DNA from: Neopestalotiopsis rosae
Lineage: Eukaryota; Ascomycota; Sordariomycetes; Amphisphaeriales; Sporocadaceae
DNA: 64,000 nucleotides
NCBI GenBank assembly: GCA_023078685.1
Contig: JALGAS010000004.1
Span: forward strand, 5,146,001-5,210,000
Direction: 5' to 3'
Every line of letters begins with the position of its first letter. Positions within the stretch are counted from its first letter, which is position 1. Positions 21,741-32,200 of the stretch are shown here, piece by piece. Below the pieces are notes generated by a model. The model did not search any database and was not told the origin of the DNA. It saw nothing but the letters and a program-made list of their open reading frames with translations. Made by a program: the position numbers and the translations under genes.

Positions 21741-22469
21741 CTTGATTATATGTTGCTATTTTGATTCCGAGTAGCATGAAATTAGGGTGTCCTAGACGAT
21801 CAACTGGACGTGCAACGCAGTGATCTGAGTGGCAGGCGCAAGGTTTTCTTGATTTCGAAAGACGTTTGTCACCCTTCATTTTGCCATCTTAGGAACAAGG
21901 ATGTTCTAGACTTGCCATCCCCACGTGGGAGACTGGCCGGCTTTGAGTCGAGCTCTCTCGGGTCGGATCAGTCATGGCGCAATGATTTGGTTGTTTGTTC
22001 TTCATGTATTATATATAAAGAGACTATATGCCCTTCCCTGTGACAAAGAAATAGCTGGATTTAGTCATTCAAATTGCTGCTGTCATTGTGTGCTATGGAA
22101 ACCTTTAGGTAACACGATGGGAATGATTATCAGATTTATCGATTTACATGATTTCTTCGCAGATGGAGTACCCTCCAGATGTTGCTATCACAGGGTCCAA
22201 CGGCCGCCCAAGTCTAGCATCGGATGTTCGACGATCTCCCGTCCGCCCCCCTCCCAAGCCCCAGAAGGCTGGAGGCCGTCCCAAAATGAAAAGCAGGAGG
22301 ACTTCGATGAAGTCATATTAGAAGAGAATTGCGAAAATCCCAGGTCGAGAAGCAGGCTGAGTTGGCTTACTTCACTTTGGCGACGACACGATACCTAGCA
22401 GGAGGAGCGTCTGACGGTGCGCTTCGCCTAAACCATGTTTTGAATCAGAGTCCTTGGATTCTTATCCGA
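21741..22469. other. Upstream region of the LysM-WSC gene
   Basis: It contains TATATAAA-type sequence at 22012-22019, usable on either strand. On the plus strand a 52-codon frame at 22163-22321, directly after a TTCTTCGCAG acceptor-like sequence, encodes a basic Pro-rich peptide. It may be the last exon of a broken gene; I could not attach it to anything. Confidence 0.35.
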
Positions 22470-22675
22470 AAAAAAATCCTTTTTACTTGCCCGTATATTA
22501 TCCCAAAAAATCCTTTTTTTTTTTATCATATTATATCATTTATTTCTAGAAAAATAAAAGAGCAGAAAAGAAGATAAATAAAAATAATAATAAGAAAATT
22601 CAATAAAAGAAATATTGGTATAATTTTAATTAGCTAACTCGGGTATAAACTTATTAAAGAGGTCTTTTAATTTTG
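22470..22675. repeat. AT-rich block, possible RIP-degraded repeat relic
   Basis: About 200 bp of A/T with only scattered G/C, including runs of A8, T10 and (AAT)n. GTATATTATCCC on the left and GGGTATAAACTTAT on the right are loosely inverted, as degraded element ends can be. It resembles the block at 8641-8806 at the other end of the accessory stretch. The transposon origin is inferred; no coding remnant is readable. Confidence 0.5.
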
Positions 22676-23546
22676 CCTGTTTGAGAAGAGCGCTATGTTG
22701 AATGACGAGACTTCTCTCTGATTCTTCGATGAAAGCTTCCATCCATGGCTTTCACCAGATCTCTGGTGCTGGATAACGTACGACGGCATTACTTAGCCAG
22801 CTTGAGGGTTATACTATTCTCTGTCTTTTGCTCGGAATCACATGCAAGACATTGCCATTGACGTAGAGCGACTAGGTGGTCCTGTCTCGTCACAGTTTCT
22901 TGCCCACCTGAGGCTACTGTTCACGATACTCTCCACCCGGTTGAGAGAATATTGTAAGGTGCCCATGTATAATATATCAAGTCTCGGTCGTCGTCTTGTT
23001 GGAGATGTGTACAGCCGCATGTAACGCTGCGATTTGCTAGTGGGGAATCTTGGACTGATTGATGTCTAGATAATTTGGTTGAATAGTCTACCATTCATCC
23101 TTCTATATATGTAAAGGGTTGAATAGGTCATCAAAGCCAACGTGCCAGTCACGGCCCTATGTCTATTCTCATCTCCAACAGGCCTTATGCTTGACAGCGA
23201 AAACCAATGCTTAGACTGGTTTGCGTTCTTGCGACACTTTTATTTAGTGGCTGCGACAATAGGCGGGTATTGCCGCAAGGGAGCGAAAACAGGCTGTTTT
23301 ACCGGATTCGGGATGGCGAGTCATTTGCTTCCCGAGACAACAAGGAAGATTCATAATCCTTTCGCAGATTTAATATATAATGGCGTCCACAGCCTCCAAT
23401 AGCGCTGCTGGATGATTCCCAAGAGAACATCAAATGCCGTAATGTCCTCGCGTCTCTAACCGGGACCACAGACTCGTTACCCACCACCTAAATATCCTAC
23501 CACCTATAACCTGTTAAACGACTGACTAATCAACAACAATAACTAA
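22676..23546. other. Gene-free stretch before the tRNA
   Basis: It holds a 60-codon frame at 22842-23024 without recognisable features and otherwise nothing I can support. Confidence 0.4.
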
Positions 23547-23627
23547 GGCAACGTGCCAGAGTGGTTAATGGGTAAGACTCGAAATCTTATGGCTTCGGTC
23601 GCACAGGTTCGAATCCTGTCGTTGTCG
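23547..23627 (+). tRNA. tRNA-Ser (CGA)
   Basis: The cloverleaf was folded by eye. The acceptor stem GGCAACG pairs with CGTTGTC (one G-T), with discriminator G. The A-box region is TGCCAGAGTGGTTAATGG. The anticodon stem TAAGA/TCTTA closes the loop CTCGAAA, anticodon CGA at 23580-23582. There is a short type-II variable arm. The T arm is ACAGG-TTCGAAT-CCTGT. The variable arm, discriminator G and anticodon agree on serine (UCG codons). There is no intron. A T6 terminator follows. It marks the right edge of the accessory stretch. Confidence 0.95.
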
Positions 23628-24375
23628 ATTTTTTGGTCCCCTTTTGACTATTTAGATGTCTTTGTTTGTCTCTTTTTGCCTCCTGTGTGTCCTGGCATCG
23701 TGTATAACTCAAGTGGTGATATTTCTCACGATGCCGAGATGTGGCGGTGGTCAAGGCTGCATTGCATTGATTGAGGAAGGCACGCCAAGTGGGTAGGATA
23801 GCTTTTTTGGATGGCAATCGTCAATCTGGGAAGGAGCAAGTCGGGGTTGGGACAAATGCTATACTAATCACGTTTGTGTCTGAATGTAGACTGATAATAC
23901 TTCATAAAGCTTCTGTTCAATGGATGCATGTCAGTGTTCACTCATGCCTTGGTATGTGCAATGTGTGAGTACAAGTCTCGTCGGGACAGAACGTTTGATC
24001 CCCCTAATACCGGCTACTCACATGCACCAATTGGCCATTATCAAATGTTAATTAACACCCGAGTATTTATGGAATACCCGAGTCTTTAATGTCCTGCGTC
24101 TGGAATCCGTATCAAGGAAGATCGCATCAAGCTGGCAGCGTGCAGGGCGAAGTCGAGGTCTCGGCGAGCCACCCCTGGAGCTCTCTTAGCTCCGGCCAAT
24201 CAAGAGGCCACCTTGGCCATGGTTCGCTCTCTTTGAGTAAAGATTGTCCCAATTGCTCGTGACGTGAACCATTGAATCTCAAACTCATTCATTACTCTCC
24301 TTTCTCCCCCTCTCTCATCGCAACGCGAAACTCCAGAAAAGGGGAAAGCATCACGGGCTTGTCCAACGAGGGGCC
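23628..24375. other. Promoter region of the polyprenol reductase gene
   Basis: It has a CCAAT element at 24196-24200 and a CT-rich leader at 24290-24330 just before the start codon. No gene is seen. Confidence 0.5.
23629..23634 (+). terminator. RNA polymerase III terminator of tRNA-Ser
   Basis: Six T in a row begin two bases after the discriminator base, the usual Pol III stop signal. Confidence 0.85.
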
Positions 24376-25392
24376 ATGGACAGAATTATACCTTTAGCCG
24401 ATTCACTAGAGCCGTTTCTTGAGCCAGCCCTCTTGTGCCAGACCTGCTTCATCTTGGCCGCGAGCAGCGTCTTGGCTATTGCAGCTGCACCGCAATCAGC
24501 GCGTACTCTCCTCACGCAATACGGTGCTCGCAGCAATTCCTCGGCGGCAGAGGGAAGCCAGAAAAATGCCACCATACCCCAAAATCGCTTTGTTCAACTC
24601 ATCAGCTGGGTCACCTCACTTGGACAGGTGCCGCATTCATGGTTTATCCACTTCTACATCGTCTCAGTTTCGAGCTCGGTATTTTGGGCTGTCCAGTATT
24701 TCTATGGAGGCGCCATTCTGAAGATGATCTGCGAGTATCAAGCCGCTCGAAGCTCCGCACCAGGAATGAGTATCGGACAAGTCCAACTGACATGGCTGCT
24801 CATGGCCATGCAGGGGATCCGTCGACTGTATGAATGCTTTTACGTGCTTCGAACCTCGTCATCCTCCAAAATGTGGTTTATGCACTGGTTGCTCGGATGT
24901 GCCCATTACCTGGGCATTGGTGTCGCGGTTTGGATCGAAGGTTCTCGTAAGTTCCCCAACTCCTCCATTGTTCCTGGTCTAGACTCATGTCATCTCCTAG
25001 ATGCTATATTGCAGTCGGATCCATTATCTCTAAGTTTGCACCGGCCATCTGTTTACCAATTCGGGGGTGTATCTCTCTTCATGACTGCGTGGTTCCTACA
25101 GTACCGATGTCATGAACACCTTGCAGGTCTGAAGAAGTACTCTCTTCCTCGGCAAGGACTCTTTCGATATCTGATTTGTCCACATTATACATGTGAATGC
25201 CTCTTGTACCTCTCCCTGGCTATTGTTGCCGCACCGGATGGCGACTTGTGCAACAGAACACTACTGTCTGGCCTGCTTTTTGTCGCGGTCAACCTTGGTA
25301 TCACCGCCAAAGGCACCAAACAATGGTATGCCGGCAAGTTTGGCAGCGAGCAGATCAAGGACAAGTGGAACATGATCCCGCTCTTGTTCTGA
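24376..25392 (+). CDS. DFG10: Polyprenol/polyprenal reductase, DFG10/SRD5A3-like
   Basis: A steroid-5-alpha-reductase-family membrane enzyme. Its relatives Dfg10 (yeast) and SRD5A3 (human) act in dolichol synthesis in the ER, feeding N-glycosylation. Family signs are QVPHSWFIHFYIVS, GIRRLYECFYVLR, CPHYTCECLLYLSLAI, GTKQWYAGKFG and the terminal KWNMIPLLF. There are about six hydrophobic helices. The frame is open over 338 codons. A 54-nt segment (24947-25000) has GTAAGT and CTAG ends and is a multiple of three, so it is most likely an intron; removing it gives 320 aa and takes out an unconserved insert. The start at 24376 is the first ATG and the leader before it is CT-rich. The stop lies 28 bp from the stop of the convergent ALKBH6 gene. 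Confidence 0.9.
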   Translation: MDRIIPLADSLEPFLEPALLCQTCFILAASSVLAIAAAPQSARTLLTQYGARSNSSAAEGSQKNATIPQNRFVQLISWVTSLGQVPHSWFIHFYIVSVSSSVFWAVQYFYGGAILKMICEYQAARSSAPGMSIGQVQLTWLLMAMQGIRRLYECFYVLRTSSSSKMWFMHWLLGCAHYLGIGVAVWIEGSRKFPNSSIVPGLDSCHLLDAILQSDPLSLSLHRPSVYQFGGVSLFMTAWFLQYRCHEHLAGLKKYSLPRQGLFRYLICPHYTCECLLYLSLAIVAAPDGDLCNRTLLSGLLFVAVNLGITAKGTKQWYAGKFGSEQIKDKWNMIPLLF

Positions 25393-25420
25393 ACGCAACA
25401 TCCTCTCAGAATCATGCCTA

Positions 25421-26250
25421 CTACTTCTTTTGAAACATTGCGAATTTGTTGCCAAGCTTTGCAATCTTCAAGACATCTCGATATGTCAGGCTGGTGCGCG
25501 TGGTTCGCGTATTACGGCCATCAACAAAGTCACTGGGGGACCTCAGGAGGCTCCAGTTCGCTACGGTGCTTTCTGACAGATCGACATCCTCTGTGATATC
25601 GGATATGCCGTGGAGGTAATCGGTATACAGTTCTTCGGTAGTTATGAGAAGGCTCCGTGGTTCTTGGAGGATTCTCCATGCAGGAACAGGGTCAAGCGCG
25701 CCATCTTCCTTACTCTTGTGGATATTCAGACACAGGCTCGCGCCCAAGCTTACAGTGGCGACTACGGGGTGATATGCATTTCCGTCCTTGTGAGGCATGA
25801 TTCCAATGCCTGGGGGATATTCGTTAATGAGAACGTGGTTGGGCCGCTGGTGCGGACTATCTGAAAATAAGTCAGGCGCACTGAGTTCTGGCGATCGAGG
25901 AATAGCCTTTAGGCGAGAGATGACGGGTTCAGCGAGCCAGGCTGGTAGAGGGGCCTCGACGAGCTTGTTATTGACAAGGTCTGAGGGCCAAGTTTGGAGG
26001 CGACGATGGGTGAGCTGCGTCCAGCGAGGCTTGGGGGCGGATGCAATCTATTGTCCACGATTAGAGCACGAGCAATGGCAGCCTACCGAAAACCTCGTAC
26101 TTTATCTAAAATGATTCGTTCTTCGTCCTCGGATATAAAATCGGGAATGTAGTAGGCGGCGGATGGGAGAGAGTCGATGCGTGCGTTGCTCAATGAAGTC
26201 GGTAGGACAACGGGCGGGATGGCGGAGGCTGAGCCAGCATTGTCACCCAT
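25421..26250 (-). CDS. ALKBH6: ALKBH6-like Fe(II)/2-oxoglutarate dioxygenase
   Basis: Two exons (26250-26101 and 26047-25421) with a 53-nt intron give 258 aa, close to the usual length of AlkB homologue 6. The double-stranded beta-helix core reads NHVLINEYPPGIGIMPHKDG, then YHPVVATVSLGASL. The iron ligands are H136 and D138 (HKD) and His196 in YTDYLHGISD. The 2-oxoglutarate-binding arginines lie in RTTRTSLTYR (R234, R240). The first exon has the DEEERIIL-type helix that opens ALKBH6 proteins. The substrate is not settled, although nucleic-acid binding including tRNA has been proposed for the family. There is no targeting signal. Confidence 0.93.
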
Positions 26251-29135
26251 CTTTCAATGCGAAATATAGAAGGCTGAATGCAAGTGAGCGGCGCTAGTGA
26301 GATATTTGATGTGTGACAAGCCAGGTTGTTCAGTCTTCCGTGTTTTCTTTCTCTCTTTCTTTATCCTCGCTGAATGCCTGATATGCGCAGGCAGACTCGA
26401 CGTCGAGAGATGGTGGTATTGACAGCCTGCCGTTGTGTGCAAAGAAGAAGAAGGATGTAATGTGGCGGTCCGAATGAGTCAATGAAAGGGAAATCAGATC
26501 ACAGAAGGTGCAGACAGTTGCGGAAGCAGGCAGACAGTGTTCGTCCAATACTCTGAGTTCGATGTGAAGGTGTCGGTGAACAAAGGCGCTGGAGAAAAGA
26601 CAGACAGACAGACTCAGGCTCAGACTTCAGACTTTTGCGCGGGGGTAGTTGCTTCTCTTCGGAGGCCCGGGACTTTGGGGCAGGTTCATTCAGTTTCTCT
26701 TTTCCTTCTTCTTCGTCCACCTCCACCTCCACGGCTTTGGAGCTATATTAGCATTGAGGATAGCGAGTCTAAAAATCGACAACAAGGTTTGGTAATGATG
26801 TCGTTGTCGTATGCTGCTTGTCCCTTTTTCCTTTTTCACACGCCTTCTGGGGGCTCGACTAATTAATGAAAAGCAGATGGGCTTTGTGAGGGGGTTTATT
26901 GAAGACAGCAGACAAGAGAGCCGTCCAACCGACGTTGAGTGGACCTCAGCGAGCCTTATCAAGGCAGGACCCGGCAGTTGAACAATGTGGTAAGTGTGGT
27001 GTGAAGGAGGGGGAAGCGATCCCGCGATAGGTGTGGAAGGAAGACGGGCGAGCAGGGGGAGGAGTCGCACTGTATTTCTTGGGACTTTGGACCTGGTTTA
27101 AAGGTACGAGATACTTGAGCAGCCTGCTGGCAGATGCTAAGAAGTAGTTATTGGCACACACATGAATGGAAAGAGATCAATGCGCAGGGGTTGGGGGGCG
27201 GCGGCGGCGTGACTTGGACAGACAGACAGGGTGATCAACAACAATAAAAACAACATGGCCAGAAGGAAGGAAGACTCATCTCATCATATCAACGCACCAC
27301 ACAGAGCAGACAGCAGACAGCAGACAGAGAGAGGGACGAGCGAGTATTGAATCCAACCCGAACGCGAACCTGGGTTGCTAGTGGACTGATGAAACGAAAT
27401 GAGGAGGGGATGCAAGAGACTGGACTCTGACTGGGTCTCGAATCGATTTGGGCCTCCACTGGGCCTGAATCTGCCCACTCAGCGCCGGGTTGGCCCTTCT
27501 TTGCCCTTTTGACCCCTGTCCGGCCCCAGCGAAGTGCAGCATAAGCGGCAGCGAAAGAACGCAGTCGCGCAGAGCCCTGTCCCATTTTTCCTGCCCTCGT
27601 CTGCCTGTTGACTTTCTGCGTCTTGGGTTCATGTAGACCGCCGTAGTGATGCGAAGTGCCACCCACTGGGCCGCCTACTGCCAATCAAAGTGGATTCGAG
27701 CCAGCTGTGCTAGCGGTCGCCCGAGTTCCCCCCCAAGACTTGCAGGTTTCAATGGGATGGGCGCGCTCGCTGCGGAACCAGGAGAGTGAGACGGCTGAAC
27801 GATTAGGGCAAGACGAGAGTCTGTACATAGGAGGGATAGGGAAAGCAGGCAGAACATGACAGATGGGGGGCAGACGACTAGGCAGGCAGGCAGGCAGGCA
27901 GGGACAGGAGGACACTTCGCAACTCGGCCGGCTCGCTCACTTCTTCCTTGTCTGCCTCCTCGCGCAACGAGACGAGAAAGGCGACCAGTTTTTTGCCTCC
28001 GAGACCACCCTAGCACTGGGACCTCTACATACAGGGCGGGCCACCGGGGAGAACATGGAAGTGGAAGAGGAAAAAAAAAACACTTGGTCGGTCAGTCGGT
28101 CCTTGCCTGACTGAGCCAGACTAGCGGCTAGGTAGCATGGTTGGCTCGCTCTGCTGCAAGCTTGAGTCTGCCTTCATCTTCTTATGATTCGTCTTGATGT
28201 GGTTTGGCGCGGGTCTTTGCTTTACGCGCAAGCTGCTTTTGCTCTGTGCCTGCTCTGTTCTCTGTTCTCGTGATTTCGCAGTCCATCCTTTTTTCGCTCT
28301 ACTGCCGTTTTTGCCTTGGAACAGAGAAAGGACGAGAGAAGAGAGAGAGAAGGAAGCGAGGAAGAAAAGTGAAATGAATTGAATTGACTGAAACTGCCTA
28401 CCACCATACACTACTACGTACTACTACCTTAACACACTACCTACTACTGGTCGGTTGGCATTACTCTACTTCAATTTACCTTGCCCATTACCTTAACTCT
28501 GCACCATTACCACCTGTACAAGACAGCCAGCACGAGTACATCGCATACGTACCTCTGCATACTACCGTTGGTACCGACTTGACTGAGCCAATCCACATCT
28601 TTGGCCCCCTTCGCCGCGCCGATAGGTTTCCAGAATCTAATTCCTCTCTCGCTGCTGTACTATTTTCGTAAAACTCTTTTTTCCTTTTTATCTTGATCTA
28701 TCATTTTGCGGCTACTATTCGACTCTTTTTGCCCGGCCCTCGACCCAGAAAAGACGAGAAACGACTGCACAGTTGTCCCTCGCCCCATTCTCCATCCAAC
28801 CCAGCCCGTCTTTCCGCCTGCACGCAACGCACACACACACTACCCAAGACTCGCTCCCTGGTTCAGCTCTTGGTACGTTTGACCTTTGGAGGACCCACGC
28901 AATTCCCGTTTCTCAGACTCGTATTCGACCAGAGCCAACGATCTCTCCTCATCCTCGATTCATCCTGGAGAGCAGCAACAATAACAATCACCACCAACAC
29001 CACTCCCAAAACCAACAACACCACTCGCACAGAACTGCCGCCCCTGACTGTTGCTGGCGACGCCCTGTCTCGAGTCCCGTCAATCGTCACCCTGCGAGTG
29101 GCCATCATGGTGCACGATTGCCGATATTGAATGAT
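26251..29135. other. Divergent regulatory region and long leader of the Hos4-like gene
   Basis: A 2.9-kb gene-free region. It holds (GGCA)5 at 27881-27900, AGACAG repeats near 27300-27330, purine-rich stretches at 28320-28370 and a CT/CA-rich leader at 28700-29100 typical of fungal 5' UTRs. Many short frames are present and none is convincing. Confidence 0.5.
29107..29130 (+). promoter_or_regulatory. Upstream ORF 1 of the Hos4-like gene
   Basis: A seven-codon frame (ATG, six sense codons, TGA) with a good start context (A at -3, G at +4). It ends five nt before the main ATG. If the leader is transcribed, it should depress translation of the main frame. Confidence 0.45.
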
Positions 29136-29241
29136 ATGGATGCGCAGAATGCTGTCGAGTCCACGAGCGCGAAGCAGCCTGCTTCTCCACGGAGGGGATC
29201 CGACAATGAGTCGACTCGCCCCAGGAACAGGTCACCCGTAG
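29131..29241 (+). promoter_or_regulatory. Upstream ORF 2 overlapping the Hos4-like start
   Basis: The ATG lies five nt before the main ATG in another frame and runs 36 codons into the coding region. Its context is weak (T at -3), whereas the main ATG has G at -3 and +4, so leaky scanning would favour the main start. Confidence 0.4.
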
Positions 29242-32200
29242 CCAGCAAGACAGCCGCCTCCACGACGATAGCGACGTCTATAACAGTGAAAGAGCTCAAA
29301 CCTCCGCCAAACGCCCCCACCAACGCAACAGACGAGGATGCTACTCATGAACGTGATTCGGATGCCGAGACTATTGTCCTGCCAGGGAAGGATGGCATCT
29401 CGCCCTCCAAGCCACGCAAGGTCATCAAGCACGAAGACAAGAGTGACGGTGAGATCGACGATCATGTCCTTCCGGCACCAAAGAAGTCTTCCAGAGAAGC
29501 CAAAGACATCTCCCATCATGGCGATCGACCCGTTGCCGCTGATGATGCTGCGTCTTCAATGCGTCAGAAGAAACGACCGCTAGAGAAACAGCGTGCCAGA
29601 GATGGCTCTGCTGGATTGAGCTCGGCACCCACCTCTCCTCCCACCCATCTGCAACGAGAACAGAGCTCATCACTTCGACGCCGTAATCATGGCAATCATG
29701 ACTCCGGCTCCGACTCGGAGACTCCCAAGCCCAGATCGCCAAGGTTGTCCAAGGAGAAGGGTACACCCCTTGACCGTCATCTGTCCCATAAACGCAAAGC
29801 ACCCAAGACGGAATCCGATGACGATGCTGAGACTCGCAAAATCCGCCGGCCGCGGGTTTCGGAAACTGGTCTGGAGGGCAGGTTGTCCAAAGAGCCCAAG
29901 TCCGCGTCCAGTAAGCCGCATCTCGAGAGGTACTCGGCTTCACGCCCCCGGTCTATTTCCCCCCATGCCCATGTACGGGCACATCGTAGGAGTTTGTCGA
30001 CACAGCTGCCGGATAAGTCGTATGCATCGGGATTTGGCCCCAAGAAGCGACGAATTCCTGCCCCTCTGCAATCAACCGACTATCATTCAGACGATTCATC
30101 TGCCAGTGGTAGCCCACATCCTCGCAGTTCGCGGCTCAAGAGCATCGTGACGCCTGGCACTGGAGACTCGACCATGTCGCCTGCGAAGCTCGCACCCCAC
30201 AAGAAGCACCTCGATGCCCACGGTCAAACGCTCTTTGCAAAGGCTTGTGCAAAAGGTGAATATGATGTTGCAAAGACGCGCCTCGCCGAACGACCAGAGG
30301 ATTTGAACTTTGCAGATCATGCCGGAAACACTCCGCTCCAGGTCGCTTCTCTGAATGGTCATGAAGATGTTGTGGAATTGCTCATAGGTGCTGGATGCAA
30401 TTTGGAGTGTAGAAACGATGTGAAAGATACCCCACTTCTCGATGCTGTGGAAAATGGCCATTTAGGAGTTGTTAAGCTTTTGTTGGCCGCAGGAGTCAAC
30501 CCTCGCAAAGCTAATGCAGAAGGCCAGGAACCTCTAGAAAAAGTTCCTGACGACCTAGACAATGCAGAGGAGATCCGACAAGCTCTCATTGAGGCCAAAC
30601 AAAAAGTTGGAGAGCTGCGCCGGACTTCGGAGGATCATGCACCAAACGACAATCAGGATACCTCGTCCCATGGAGCCAATAGCCCGCGCCGATCGCCAGA
30701 ACCTTCTCTCGGGGCGGTTTTGGCTGCATCTTCGAGACGAGGAGGCACTGTGCGGTCCACGAAAACAAGCAATCACTTGTTGTACATGAGTTTGGATGAG
30801 AAAACCTTGCGTTCAGCTGCAGCGCGCGGTGACCATGAGACTGTTACGCGCATTTTGCAGGTCAAGGAAAGCTGTGATGATGCGGAGGCGCTGGTAGCAG
30901 CGGCCCGAGGAGGGCATAACTTCGTTATGGAGTTATTGCTTGCTCTAGGTGGCGCCAACCCTGACCCTTCTCCTGTGTCATCCTTGCCCGGCGAGCACAG
31001 CACCCCGATGCTTGCCGCTATTGGTCAGGAGAACATCAAGGTCGTCCAACTATTACTGGAGCAGTCCGGTTTTGACCCAACGCGTAGATTTCGTGGCGAG
31101 ACCTACTACGAAATCGCTAAGAGACGTGAAGGGCCCATGTGGAAGGAGGAGGAGCACATGCTTAAGAATGCATATGATGAGTATAAGAAGACTCACAAAG
31201 GACATGTTAAGAATAAGGTCTCTCCTTCAAGGCGTGAAAGAGATATGGCCGGCCAAGACGTCAAGCGTGCTCCTCGCACCGAGAACAGTACCGAAAAATC
31301 CCGCTTACAGCATAAGCGAAGACCTTCTAGTCCCTCGAGAGAGGGAGATGTCAAGAAGAAGGTTAATTCAGCAAAAACTGTCAGCAGCCCCAAGGAAAAG
31401 AAGCGATCTCAATCTTTTGGCCAAAACGATGAACAAGTCTCTCCCAAGCGCGGTCGCCCAAAGAAAGAAGACAAAGTACCAACCATCGCCATTTCTGATC
31501 GCGAGGCGTCCCCAGCACTGTCTGCCAAAGCTCATCCTGTAAAACCGAAGCGAAGTGAATCGGATATGGCCGGCTCGTCAGAGGGGGAGACCGCCAAGCC
31601 CAGGCGGAAACTGATCTCTGGCAAAGACCTGAAGGGCCAGAGAGACAAGCAACGTCGATCCAGCATGGTCTCCAATAACTCGGCAAAGGATGCAGCTGAA
31701 AGGCACGATTCCAAGATAGAGGACTCGACTGAGAAGCCTCGAGCAGAACGAATTACTGAAAAGTACCACGACAGGACCAAGGCATTGAAGCGTGACGACT
31801 CACGAGACAGGCTTTCTCCCAGCGATGCTTCTTCAAAGAGACTTCGTGCCAGCATGACGCCACCACGCCATAGCGCCGACGACAAGGACGACAATGAGGC
31901 ACCGGTCAAGCGAAGAAAGCTGGATGCCGACGGTAAAGAGAACCGTGGTCTGAAGAATCCTCCAGCTGAAGACCGGCCTCGAAAGCGCGATTCATCTGGA
32001 GAACCGATCAAGCGCCAGAAGCTTGCAGATGGCGACCGCAAAGATGTGCTCAAGGCAAAGAAGCTCAATCGCGAGCGCAAAGAGTCCGAAAAAGCTTCAT
32101 CGGAGAAGCCCGATAGCACAACTGCTTCCGAAGATGTAGAAATGCGAGATGCCCCAGAAGCCCCTTCAGCAGAAGATCGCGAGGCAGCCTTGGAAAAGGA

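Noticed and set aside
22842..23024. 60-codon plus-strand frame
   Set aside because: It has a protein-like start but no family, and the minus strand is equally open over the same bases. Too short to support.
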